Source of the DNA: an uncultured Clostridia bacterium | GTDB taxonomy: Bacteria; Bacillota; Clostridia; Christensenellales; UBA1242 | DNA: 31,389 nt | Assembly: GCA_948439925.1 (NCBI GenBank) | Contig: CAOJNR010000001.1 | Span: forward strand, 1-31,389 | Direction: 5' to 3' | In this document: positions 1 to 7,219 of the stretch, piece after piece | Layout of the letters: the number at the start of each line of letters is the position of its first letter | Position numbering within the stretch: position 1 is the first letter of the stretch | Program-made: the position numbers and the translations under genes | The notes under the pieces: model-generated | What the model was told of the DNA's origin: nothing | Database searches by the model: none | The model's input: only the letters and a program-made list of their open reading frames with translations

Positions 1-2
1 AG

Positions 3-80
3 AATGAAAGCTACACAACAACCTACGAATTCATTGATGAGAGTTTTGAACTTGTTGTGAAATATTTGATTGGAAGATGA
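3..80 (+). CDS. C-terminal fragment of an unrecognised protein
   Basis: The window opens inside a reading frame that codes for about 25 residues ending in YLIGR and stops with TGA. The other two forward frames hit stops at once or read less like protein. It is directly followed by a rho-independent terminator, as expected for the last gene of an upstream operon. The fragment is too short to assign a family, and its start lies outside the window. Confidence 0.45.
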   Translation, partial: NESYTTTYEFIDESFELVVKYLIGR

Positions 81-96
81 TTATTAAATAAAAAAA

Positions 97-124
97 TAAA
101 AGGCTAAAAAATTAGCCTTTTTTC
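97..124 (+). terminator. Rho-independent terminator
   Basis: An AAAAGGCTAA stem pairs with TTAGCCTTTT across a short A loop and runs into a T tract. It separates the upstream partial gene from the accessory operon. The A tract on the left means it could also work for leftward transcripts. Confidence 0.8.
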
Positions 125-160
125 TTTTGTTATGATAAAATAATATTAATAGGAGAAGTT

Positions 161-1006
161 ATGAAAATTATTGAAGTTGAAAACAAAAGAGGAGATACTC
201 TCTATGGTTGCTGGTATGGTGAAAACTTTAAAGATACTTGCGTCATTCTCACCAATGGAAAATGTGGAAATATTTTTGAAAGTAAGTTTATTATGGTGAC
301 AGGTGAACTTCTGGAAAAGCAAGGAATATCGTTGCTTTACGCCCATAACAGTGGTGCATTTCACAGAATTGATACCCCGACAAAAAGCGGAAAACCTCTT
401 GGCACTACTTATGAACTTTTTGATAACTGCATTGATGATTTGCAAGCGTTTGTTGGCTTTGCGAAAAAGTGTGGTTATAAACGCATTATCTTGGGCGGTC
501 ATAGTTATGGTTCAAACAAAGTGATTTATTATCTTTCACAAAATCCAAATGAAAAGATAGACAATTTTTTGCTACTTTCTCCGGTTGATCTTGGATTTAT
601 TAGAAAAGAAAGAGTAGAGTCGAGAGAAATGCTTATAGCTATCGCGCAAAAATATAGAAATGAAGGTCGACTTGATGAAATCTTGCCTTATCAATATATA
701 GGTTATAATTTTTATACCGCACGTGCTTTTCTTGATTTTGTTGAAAACAAGAATGCTAAGAATCTGCCTATTTATTCGAAAGACAGTGATTGGAAACAGC
801 TTAAAAGCATAAAGCAATCAGGACTTTTTGTTATGGGCGAAAATGATAAGTTTGGAAATGGTGACACTTTTAAACATCTAAAAACCATCAATGAAAATAG
901 TAGGTATAAAAATAACGTTATTAAAGTAATTAAAGATTGTGGACATTCGTTCAGAGGTAAAGAAAATGAACTTGCGCAAACAATTCTGGAATTTGTTAAG
1001 GAGTGA
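161..1006 (+). CDS. Alpha/beta hydrolase family protein
   Basis: This 281-aa protein has no signal peptide and is likely a cytoplasmic serine hydrolase of unknown substrate. It shows the nucleophile elbow GHSYGS (Ser115), a plausible acid in GENDKFG (Asp229) and a catalytic His in DCGHSF (His262), in the usual order and spacing of the fold. The insertion between the nucleophile and the acid (about residues 140-215) would form the cap. AGGAG lies a few bases before the ATG. It is the first gene of a tight run: the metallo-hydrolase starts 3 nt after its stop. The fold is clear; the substrate (ester, peptide or other) is not. Confidence 0.8.
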   Translation: MKIIEVENKRGDTLYGCWYGENFKDTCVILTNGKCGNIFESKFIMVTGELLEKQGISLLYAHNSGAFHRIDTPTKSGKPLGTTYELFDNCIDDLQAFVGFAKKCGYKRIILGGHSYGSNKVIYYLSQNPNEKIDNFLLLSPVDLGFIRKERVESREMLIAIAQKYRNEGRLDEILPYQYIGYNFYTARAFLDFVENKNAKNLPIYSKDSDWKQLKSIKQSGLFVMGENDKFGNGDTFKHLKTINENSRYKNNVIKVIKDCGHSFRGKENELAQTILEFVKE

Positions 1007-1009
1007 AAT

Positions 1010-1825
1010 ATGAGTAAATCTAGTGAAACAAAAATCTTAATGCTTGGCGTTGGCAATGGCGGAACACTTGAACTTTTCAATACCTGTTTTACAGTGCAAA
1101 ATGATAAAGGAAACTTCTTGGTTGATACGGGGGGGGGTATTGAAATATTAAAAAATTTAAACTTAGCAGGTGTTGATTATAAATCAATAAAACATATCTT
1201 TGTTTCGCATAGTCACACTGACCATATTTTAGGACTTTTTTGGTATTTTAAAAAAATGGGGCGTTATGCATTGAATTGGAAGGTGCAAGATAAAATCAAT
1301 ATCTACTGCAATGACATTGTGTTTGAAGCAATTAAAGGGGTTTCAAAATATATTCTTCCTGCAAAACTCATGGATGCAGTTTATGGAATTGTTGACTTTC
1401 ACATATTGCAAGACGGCGATGTATATACCATCAATGGAGTCGACTATACTTTCATGGATATGCAAGCAAAAGGGACAAAACTTTTTGGATTTATGTGCAA
1501 TTTGAATGGTAAACAATTTGCCTTTTTGGGTGATGAAACTTTAAATCCGAAGTTATATAAAAATATTGAAAATTTCGACTATGTTATGCACGAGGCTTTT
1601 TGCTTGGAAGAAGAGGAAAATATCTTTCACGCTTATGAAAAGAATCATTCCACAACAAAAAGTGTAAGTGAAGTTATGAACAAGTTAAATGTGAAAAATT
1701 TGATACTTTTTCATACGGAAGATACTCATAAGGACAGAAAGAAACTTTATACGAGTGAGGCACAGAAATATTTCAATGGCAAGGTTTTTGTTCCGGATGA
1801 TTTGGAAGTTATTGAAATAAAATAA
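1010..1825 (+). CDS. Metallo-beta-lactamase-fold hydrolase (RNase Z-like group)
   Basis: This 271-aa protein has the metal signature HSHTDH (residues 67-72), the upstream DTGGG turn (39-43), a later acidic ligand in LGDE and a His in the LILFHTED stretch. This is the layout of RNase Z/arylsulfatase-like MBL hydrolases, which use two metal ions to cut phosphodiester, ester or lactone bonds. It lacks the exosite arm expected of a full RNase Z, so tRNA 3' processing cannot be claimed. The DTGGG turn is encoded by nine consecutive Gs (1129-1137), odd in an AT-rich gene; slippage there would truncate the protein near residue 45. The tract is in frame here. Confidence 0.82.
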   Translation: MSKSSETKILMLGVGNGGTLELFNTCFTVQNDKGNFLVDTGGGIEILKNLNLAGVDYKSIKHIFVSHSHTDHILGLFWYFKKMGRYALNWKVQDKINIYCNDIVFEAIKGVSKYILPAKLMDAVYGIVDFHILQDGDVYTINGVDYTFMDMQAKGTKLFGFMCNLNGKQFAFLGDETLNPKLYKNIENFDYVMHEAFCLEEEENIFHAYEKNHSTTKSVSEVMNKLNVKNLILFHTEDTHKDRKKLYTSEAQKYFNGKVFVPDDLEVIEIK

Positions 1826-1834
1826 GGAGAAGTG

Positions 1835-2233
1835 ATGACAGATAAAGAATATATGCAAATTGCGATTGATATTTCTAAGACTGCAAAATATCCTTATGGC
1901 GCAATCGTGGTTAAAGACGATAAGATTATCGGAAGAAGTGATATCGAGATTGACAACAAAACCTGCTATACTCATGCAGAGTTTGAGGCTATGCAATCTG
2001 CTTTGAAAGATAACAATCTTTATGGCGAATTGGAAGGTGCAACTTTGTATGTGAGCTGTGAGCCTTGCCCAATGTGTATGGGTGCTATCCTTTATCAGAA
2101 AATAGCCAAACTGGTTTATGGAGCAACGCTTGAAGATAGCGATAAATATTATTGCCCTGAAATTTTGGTGTCTTGTGAGGATATCCTTGCGAATGTCAAA
2201 AATCGGGGGGGGATTTGCAAATTGTCAATTTAA
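1835..2233 (+). CDS. Nucleoside/nucleotide deaminase (zinc CDA fold), frameshifted near the 3' end
   Basis: The protein carries the cytidine-deaminase-fold zinc site: HAE (His47, Glu49) and PCPMC (Cys78, Cys81). It belongs with the guanine, tRNA-adenosine, dCMP and related deaminases; the substrate is not resolved. ATG 1835 is chosen because GGAG sits 5 nt before it. As written the frame ends at 2233 after a run of eight Gs (2205-2212). With nine Gs it would continue to 2283 (149 aa) with a helix containing LMREEAVKVLKE, and its TAA would overlap the next ATG by one base. Hence the gene probably really ends at 2283, or it is switched off by tract length. All catalytic residues precede the shift. 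Confidence 0.78.
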   Translation: MTDKEYMQIAIDISKTAKYPYGAIVVKDDKIIGRSDIEIDNKTCYTHAEFEAMQSALKDNNLYGELEGATLYVSCEPCPMCMGAILYQKIAKLVYGATLEDSDKYYCPEILVSCEDILANVKNRGGICKLSI

Positions 2234-2282
2234 TGAGAGAAGAAGCTGTTAAAGTTTTGAAAGAGAGAGGTAATAGGCAATA

Positions 2283-2666
2283 ATGACACATATAGCGATT
2301 TTCAGGCAACCATTTTTTAATATGGTTTTGAGCGGAGAGAAGACTATTGAAAGCAGATGGGCAATGCACAAGGTTGCGCCTTATGGAAAAGTGAAAACGG
2401 GAGATGCCATTCTGTTGAAAGAAACTGGAAAAGATGTTACTGCAACTGCGGTTGCTGGCAGGGTTGAGTTTTTTGAACTTACGCCAAGTTTGGTTGATGA
2501 GATAAGAATAAAATACGGCAAAGAAATTGGCACAGACAAATTTGAGGACTGGCAGGGCACAAGACATAAAAAATATTGCACACTTGTCTGGCTTGAAAAA
2601 GTTGAGAAGATAAATACTATAAAGGTCAAGAGAAGTAACGGCTCGGGTTGGATTGTTTGTGAGTAG
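2283..2666 (+). CDS. ASCH domain protein
   Basis: This 127-aa protein is a single ASCH domain. The N-terminal strand leads into SGEKTIESR (residues 17-25), matching the family's GxKxxExR signature, and a beta-barrel core follows. ASCH domains bind RNA or nucleosides; the YqfB branch hydrolyses N4-acetylcytidine. Its ATG overlaps the restored stop of the deaminase gene by one base (TAATG), so the two are likely translationally coupled. That suggests a shared role in modified pyrimidine nucleoside metabolism (inference). The family call is firm; the activity is not shown. Confidence 0.8.
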   Translation: MTHIAIFRQPFFNMVLSGEKTIESRWAMHKVAPYGKVKTGDAILLKETGKDVTATAVAGRVEFFELTPSLVDEIRIKYGKEIGTDKFEDWQGTRHKKYCTLVWLEKVEKINTIKVKRSNGSGWIVCE

Positions 2667-2682
2667 AAATTTTGGAGTGGTT

Positions 2683-3027
2683 ATGACAATAGAAGAACTA
2701 AAAGAGATTTTAATTAGAGTTTACGATAAAGACACTGCACATAAAGATTGGCGCAAAAAGTGGAGTGAAGAAAACATAACATGTGGGCAATGCGTTCCAA
2801 CGGCTTTGCTGGTGCAATATTATTTTGGTGGTGAAATTTATAAATCAAAACAAGAAGACCATTATTTCAATATAATAGATGGCAAAGTTGTGGATTTAAC
2901 CAAAGAGCAATTTGATTATGAACTCGATTATTCTTTAAGTGAGCAAAAACAGCCGAGTCTATCAAGTGCGGATACAAAAAACAGATTTGAGCTTTTGAAA
3001 GAAAGAGTAGAGAAATATAAGGAATAA
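2683..3027 (+). CDS. YunG-like protein
   Basis: This 114-aa protein resembles Bacillus YunG: a KWSEEN stretch, CGQC (residues 34-37) followed by a TALLVQ helix and a FGGEI turn, then a conserved His near residue 60. The Cys, Gln and His arrangement recalls papain-like folds, but no activity is known to me. ATG 2683 has GGAG 5 nt upstream; an earlier non-ATG start would overlap the ASCH gene. It is the last intact gene of the accessory operon. Confidence 0.7.
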   Translation: MTIEELKEILIRVYDKDTAHKDWRKKWSEENITCGQCVPTALLVQYYFGGEIYKSKQEDHYFNIIDGKVVDLTKEQFDYELDYSLSEQKQPSLSSADTKNRFELLKERVEKYKE

Positions 3028-3030
3028 GAT

Positions 3031-3084
3031 ATAAAATTACACATTTGGGGAACGGGTAATGCAGATTTTATAAAAAAACTATAA
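3031..3084 (+). pseudogene. Possible remnant of a metallo-beta-lactamase-like N-terminus
   Basis: Right after the YunG-like stop, one frame reads KLHIWGTGNADFIKKL then TAA, with ATA where a start codon would be. The KL-x-(6)-GTG-x-ADF pattern resembles the first strand and loop of many MBL-fold hydrolases. The peptide is only 17 codons, so this may be decay debris or coincidence. Confidence 0.25.
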
Positions 3085-3157
3085 TTCTTGTTTTGTTATT
3101 GAAAATAATAGGAAAAAGATGTTGCAAATTTTATTTGTTAATTAAAGGAGGTTTAAT

Positions 3158-3880
3158 ATGAAAAAAATTGTAATTATAAGCGGTGCAAGCAGAGGGGTTG
3201 GCAAAGAGCTTGCCAAAGAGTTTTTGCTTAAAGGTGAGAATGTTTGTTTGATTTCTCGCACAGAGAAGGATTTAATTAAAGCTAAGAAGGAACTTTCAAA
3301 ACTTTCGAAAAAAGACATTGTGATTTATGCAGGTGATGTTAGCGATGAAAATTTTGTTAAAAGTATATATGCCGATTTGACAAAAAAGTATAATATCTCT
3401 TGTCTTGTCAACAATGCAGGTGTTGGAAGATTTGGGACAATTTATGATAATAATAAAGAAATGCTAGACACTGTTTTCCCTGCGATAGTATATGGAACAA
3501 TACTGATGACAACTTATGCTTTGCCTTACATGAAAGACAGCAAAGAAATTGTTAAGATTGTTAATATAATTTCTCAGTCTGGATTGAGGGCATTTAAGAA
3601 TGAAAGTGTGTATTGTTCAGCAAAATGGGCGCAAGAGGGTTATGCGCAATGCTTACGCGCTGAAACTTTTGGCACTAATATTAAAGTAATCAATGCTTAT
3701 CCGGGTGGAATTGATAGTGAATTTTGGAAAGAAAATAGAAACTATGTTAGTGAAAATGTTCAAAAAACATTTGCAAAGCCGGCTGAGGTGGCAAAAACAA
3801 TCGTTGATACTCTTTATTGCAAAAAGAGTTTAATCTTAAAAGATATAGTTTTAGAGCAAACTCATATGAATTTAGAGTAA
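3158..3880 (+). CDS. Short-chain dehydrogenase/reductase (SDR)
   Basis: This 240-aa classical SDR has the nucleotide-binding GASRGVG (residues 9-15), NNAG (85-88), a catalytic Ser near 139, and YCSAK (Tyr152, Lys156). An Arg in the ISRT segment after the second strand favours NADP(H). The Rossmann fold is complete and the length is typical. AGGAGG precedes the ATG. It follows the accessory operon after a 130-bp gap and is probably transcribed alone. The substrate cannot be inferred from the sequence. Confidence 0.85.
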   Translation: MKKIVIISGASRGVGKELAKEFLLKGENVCLISRTEKDLIKAKKELSKLSKKDIVIYAGDVSDENFVKSIYADLTKKYNISCLVNNAGVGRFGTIYDNNKEMLDTVFPAIVYGTILMTTYALPYMKDSKEIVKIVNIISQSGLRAFKNESVYCSAKWAQEGYAQCLRAETFGTNIKVINAYPGGIDSEFWKENRNYVSENVQKTFAKPAEVAKTIVDTLYCKKSLILKDIVLEQTHMNLE

Positions 3881-3989
3881 TAAATAATTTCCAAATTGTG
3901 TTTAGAAAAAATTTCACCACAATATATTGAATTGAAAACTTTGCACATGACAATTATTTTCAAAATTGACAAATTATTGATATTTTTAG

Positions 3990-4019
3990 TTGCGTAAAAC
4001 TTTTTATTTGGTTTATACT
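3990..4019 (+). promoter_or_regulatory. Sigma-A-type promoter for the recO pair
   Basis: TTGCGT, an 18-nt spacer and TATACT lie about 25 nt before the start codon of the 50-aa gene. Confidence 0.5.
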
Positions 4020-4043
4020 ATTGGTGTAAGGAGGGTGGATGTT

Positions 4044-4196
4044 ATGAACGAACGAAACAGAGAGTTTTATGAAAGTGGTGCTGGGAAGGCATACAATATG
4101 TTAAAGCATGACGGAAACCCATATATTGCGTCTGAGCTTATTCGTGAACTTGACGAGCTGGACAAGGCGAGAAGTTTTGAAAATATGGAAATGTAG
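4044..4196 (+). CDS. Small hypothetical protein upstream of recO
   Basis: A 50-residue, charged, probably helical protein. AAGGAGG (4028-4034) lies 9 nt before the ATG and its own promoter precedes it, so it is likely translated. recO starts 8 nt after its stop. In some Bacillota a different small gene (yqzL) sits before recO; I see no convincing similarity, so no family is assigned. Confidence 0.6.
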   Translation: MNERNREFYESGAGKAYNMLKHDGNPYIASELIRELDELDKARSFENMEM

Positions 4197-4204
4197 GAGA
4201 AATA

Positions 4205-4927
4205 ATGGCTTCCACAAAGGTTAAAGCGCTGGTTATCGGCGGAAGAGATTTTAAGGAAAAAGACAAATTGGTTGAACTGTTCACGTTGGAACAAGGAAAG
4301 TTAACAGTTTCAATGAAAGGTGTTCGTGGTGAAAAGGCGAAGATGAAGTTCGCGAAAGAAGTGTTTTGTTTTGGCGAGTATGTGTTGGAAAACACTAAGG
4401 GTATGAATATTGTCAGCCAAGTTGAAATTATTGATAACTTTTTTGGGCTGACGAGTGATATAGACAAGTTTTATGAGGCGTCTGCTATTGTTGATATTGT
4501 CAGAAAGACTTTGGGAGTGCAAGCAAACCCACAGCTTTTCATTGAAACAATCAAAGCGCTCAAATGCTTGTGCTATGATAATGTCAAAAGTTTGTATGTT
4601 ATTGACAAATTTTTGATAAATATTTTCAAGGCTATGGGTTATTCATTTTTAACATCTACCTGTTCTTCATGTTCTGCCAAACTCGGTGATATTCGATATT
4701 TCAATTTGGGAGTCGGCGAGATAGTTTGTCCATCTTGCAAAAATGGAACATGTATAAGCATAAGTCCAGCATGCTTTTCAGCAATGAAAATCCTTGACCA
4801 AACCGATTATGAAAAACTTTCAACCATCCGACTTGCGCCATCATCTGAGGTTGAGGTTTATCATTTGCTTGAAAAAAACTTTGAGTGGAGAACGGGTGAA
4901 AGATTCATTTCAGCGTTGATTTCTTGA
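4205..4927 (+). CDS. recO: DNA repair protein RecO
   Basis: RecO works with RecF and RecR to load RecA on SSB-coated single-stranded DNA during recombinational repair. The 240-aa protein has the family layout: an N-terminal OB fold (residues 1-80, with KALVIGGRDFKEKDKL typical of RecO), a helical middle, and a zinc site formed by CSSC (153-156) and CPSC (175-178). Its length matches the family. It is co-transcribed with the 50-aa gene and ends at a bidirectional terminator. Confidence 0.9.
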   Translation: MASTKVKALVIGGRDFKEKDKLVELFTLEQGKLTVSMKGVRGEKAKMKFAKEVFCFGEYVLENTKGMNIVSQVEIIDNFFGLTSDIDKFYEASAIVDIVRKTLGVQANPQLFIETIKALKCLCYDNVKSLYVIDKFLINIFKAMGYSFLTSTCSSCSAKLGDIRYFNLGVGEIVCPSCKNGTCISISPACFSAMKILDQTDYEKLSTIRLAPSSEVEVYHLLEKNFEWRTGERFISALIS

Positions 4928-4992
4928 TTAAAAATCAAGAAAGAAAAATTATTGCGACTGAGATAATTTAAAGAAAAATCTGCCAAAATGAG

Positions 4993-5028
4993 AAAAAAAC
5001 AGCGATTTTTTCGCTGTTTTTTGTGTTT
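4993..5028. terminator. Bidirectional rho-independent terminator
   Basis: AAAAACAGCGA, a T5 loop and TCGCTGTTTTT form an 11-bp stem flanked by an A tract on the left and a T tract on the right. It lies between the convergent recO and 5039-5692 genes and can serve both. Confidence 0.85.
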
Positions 5029-5038
5029 TTAGGTTAAA

Positions 5039-5692
5039 TTATTGTAAAATTTCAGTTGCGTCTAGGCTTTTTTCTTCAAATAGTTGTTTGTCTATATTTT
5101 TAAGATTCGATAAAATATTAACTGTGAAGTCGAGCAATTTAACCATATTTTTTGAAATCTTGCCAAGTCCTTTATCGAGCTCTGTTTGATATGGCTTGTC
5201 ATTCAAAGAGTTGGTATGGATTGCAGGCGCGTTTTTATCTGCCTTGGAAAGTTCTTGATATTTTATATATGCTTCAAGCGACTCTTCTTGTTCAAGTAAT
5301 GTTTCAGGTGAAAGTTTGTTGAGTCTTTTAACGGTATTATTTACGCTCTTTAATGTCTTTTCAAGTTTTTCTGTTGATAAAGCAATGTTACTCAGAGCTT
5401 CATAATTTCTATCTCCAAACGAAAGTGACTCTTCATCAAGAAATATTTTTGCAAGTGGGTTTTCGTTCTTTGTGTTTTCAAGTAAAGCCTGCAATTCGAG
5501 GGTGTTTGTTTGATAAAGTTTAAAGCCTTGTTTGATTGTATCCAAAGTGGCGTTATATACAGAATCTTCGCTCAACACTTTTTTAACCTTCAAAGCAAGG
5601 GTTTCGATTCCTTCAACTTTTATTTGATCCTCTTGATTTCTTAATGATGAGATCTTTTCTGCGAATTGATATTCAAAATTGTGTTTTGTCAT
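5039..5692 (-). CDS. Hypothetical coiled-coil protein
   Basis: This 217-aa acidic, Leu/Lys/Glu-rich protein has no Cys and no membrane segment. It is probably almost all helix with coiled-coil stretches (about residues 85-125 and 170-210). I do not recognise a family. It is the only leftward protein gene in the window, with AAGGAG before its ATG and an extended -10 promoter (5712-5740). Two separate intact control signals argue that it is a real, expressed gene. Confidence 0.65.
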   Translation of the reverse strand: MTKHNFEYQFAEKISSLRNQEDQIKVEGIETLALKVKKVLSEDSVYNATLDTIKQGFKLYQTNTLELQALLENTKNENPLAKIFLDEESLSFGDRNYEALSNIALSTEKLEKTLKSVNNTVKRLNKLSPETLLEQEESLEAYIKYQELSKADKNAPAIHTNSLNDKPYQTELDKGLGKISKNMVKLLDFTVNILSNLKNIDKQLFEEKSLDATEILQ

Positions 5693-5711
5693 ATTATTTC
5701 TCCTTGGTTTT

Positions 5712-5740
5712 AATATATCACATATTCATTAAAAAGTAAA
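5712..5740 (-). promoter_or_regulatory. Promoter of the leftward coiled-coil gene
   Basis: Read on the minus strand: TTTACT, 17 nt, TATATT, with a TGN extension before the -10 box. Confidence 0.6.
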
Positions 5741-6005
5741 GGGTATTTTTTATTTTCGCCAAAATTCGCATTGAGAATTGTTAGTATTTTATGTGCAATT
5801 TGGCTTATATATATTTATATATAATATATTATATCCAGATAATTTTTCATTATAGTATAGGATTGTTTGACAAAAATTGAAAAATTTTGACTTTATTTAA
5901 CCTTCTTTTCAATATTTCTTGTAAGCGAACAACTGACCCGCGTGTTTGCTTTGTTTTTATATAGAAAAAATTATTAAATATATTTAAAAAATAATGGAAA
6001 AACCC
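5741..6005. other. AT-rich gene-free spacer before the S10 promoter
   Basis: No credible coding frame. It contains a run of alternating TA (about 5808-5833) likely to be bent or easily melted, and A/T tracts that could act as UP elements. A TTGACA at 5867-5872 has no good -10 partner. I see no repeat or RNA gene. Confidence 0.5.
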
Positions 6006-6034
6006 TTGACAAAAGATTGGAGATTTGGTAGAAT
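6006..6034 (+). promoter_or_regulatory. Consensus promoter of the S10-spc-alpha superoperon
   Basis: A perfect TTGACA, a 17-nt spacer and TAGAAT (5 of 6 matches), preceded by an A/T-rich stretch. Transcription should start near 6041, giving a leader of about 210 nt before rpsJ. This is the strongest promoter match in the window, fitting ribosomal protein genes. Confidence 0.88.
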
Positions 6035-6040
6035 TAGGAT

Positions 6041-6252
6041 GCTGTGAATTGGGTTGAAGTGTAAGGTTACTTTGATTACCAGCAATCAAAGAGAATTTAC
6101 GCGGACAAGTCTGTGGCAGTGACCGCGGGCGACCGACCTCAAAAAATTTCACATTTTTTAATGCCGACAGCAAAGAAACACACGGACAAGTTGTTCGTGT
6201 GAGAAAAAAGGCATATGGTCGGGATTGCTATTACAGGAGGTAAATTAATAAA
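6041..6252 (+). promoter_or_regulatory. Structured 5' leader of the S10 operon (candidate autoregulatory RNA)
   Basis: Three hairpins are visible: an 8-bp CTTTGATT/AATCAAAG stem (6070-6091), a CGCGG/CCGCG stem with an inner ACA/TGT hairpin (6100-6127), and a 10-bp stem with one wobble pair starting CACACG (6179-6201). The nonamer CGGACAAGT occurs in the second and third hairpins (6102-6110, 6183-6191). AGGAGG (6235-6240) precedes rpsJ. S10 operon leaders are autoregulated by L4 in Escherichia coli; whether this unrelated-looking leader does the same is unknown. Confidence 0.55.
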
Positions 6253-6561
6253 ATGGCAACACAAGTTATCAGAATCAAATTGAAGGCCTTTGAACACGCA
6301 CTCATCGATGACGCTTGCAAGAGAATCATTGAAACCGCTGAAAAGTTCGGTGCGAAAGTCGCTGGTCCTATCCCACTTCCAACTGACAGAGAAGTGGTAA
6401 CTGTTATCCGTTCACCACACAAATACAAAGACAGTCGTGAACAATTCGAGTCAAGAACTCACAAAAGACTTATTGATATCTATTCACCATCTTCAAAGGC
6501 TGTTGATGCTCTTATGAAGATTGAATTGCCTGCTGGCGTGGATATCAAAATCAAATTATAA
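6253..6561 (+). CDS. rpsJ: 30S ribosomal protein S10
   Basis: The 102-aa protein matches S10 end to end: IRIKLKAFEH at the start, GPIPLPT in the loop, and a RTHKRLIDIYSP stretch followed by the DALMKIELPAGVDI terminus. S10 sits in the 30S head and doubles as NusE in antitermination. It is the promoter-proximal gene of the superoperon, directly after the folded leader, so it would report any leader-based control first. Confidence 0.97.
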   Translation: MATQVIRIKLKAFEHALIDDACKRIIETAEKFGAKVAGPIPLPTDREVVTVIRSPHKYKDSREQFESRTHKRLIDIYSPSSKAVDALMKIELPAGVDIKIKL

Positions 6562-6575
6562 GGAGGAAGGCATAA

Positions 6576-7208
6576 ATGAAAAAAGCAATAGTTGGCAAAA
6601 AACTCGGAATGACACAAGTCTTCACTCCCGAAGGTTTGGTTGTGCCAGTTACAGTTGTTGAGGCAGGTCCATGCCCAGTCGTTCAACTTAAAAACGAAGA
6701 AAAAGATGGATACAAAGCAGTTGTCGTTGCTTTCGATAAGCAAAAGGCATCAAGAGTTAACAAACCAAGTGCTGGTGTTTTCAAGAAAGCTGGGGTTGAA
6801 ACTTTCAGAATGGTGAAAGAACTTAAATTTGAAAACGCAGAAGAATATAGTCTTGGGCAAGAAATTAAATGCGATATTTTCGCAGAAGGTGACAAAGTTG
6901 ATGTCACTGGCACAACAAGAGGCCGTGGTTTCACTGGCGTTATTCAAAGATGGAATCAACACCGTCTTAAAATGACTCACGGAACTGGTCCTGTTCATAG
7001 AGAAGTCGGCTCTATGGGTGCAAACTCAACTCCATCAAGAGTTTTCAAAAATAAACACATGGCTGGACATTATGGCGTTGAGAGAGTTACAATCCAAAAC
7101 CTTGAAATTGTCAAAGTTGACAATGAAAGAAACATCTTGCTTGTTAAGGGTTGCGTTCCTGGTCCTAAGGGCTCAGTGATAACAATCCGCGAAGCTAAGA
7201 AGGCGTAA
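6576..7208 (+). CDS. rplC: 50S ribosomal protein L3
   Basis: The 210-aa protein starts KKAIVGKKLGMTQVF as in L3. It carries the RGRGFTGVIQRW and GSMGANSTPSRVFKNK segments of the extension that reaches the peptidyl transferase centre, then the VTIQNLEIVKVD strand. L3 is an early assembly protein of the 50S subunit. It lies 14 nt after rpsJ with a strong AAGGAGG site. Confidence 0.97.
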   Translation: MKKAIVGKKLGMTQVFTPEGLVVPVTVVEAGPCPVVQLKNEEKDGYKAVVVAFDKQKASRVNKPSAGVFKKAGVETFRMVKELKFENAEEYSLGQEIKCDIFAEGDKVDVTGTTRGRGFTGVIQRWNQHRLKMTHGTGPVHREVGSMGANSTPSRVFKNKHMAGHYGVERVTIQNLEIVKVDNERNILLVKGCVPGPKGSVITIREAKKA

Positions 7209-7219
7209 AGGAGAATATC

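Noticed and set aside
1010..1825. MBL gene as RNase Z (rnz)
   Set aside because: It shares the HxHxDH core but lacks a recognisable exosite arm, so a specific name is not justified.
5867..5915. Second promoter upstream of the S10 promoter (TTGACA at 5867 or TTGACT at 5887)
   Set aside because: Neither has a -10 box better than three matches at proper spacing.
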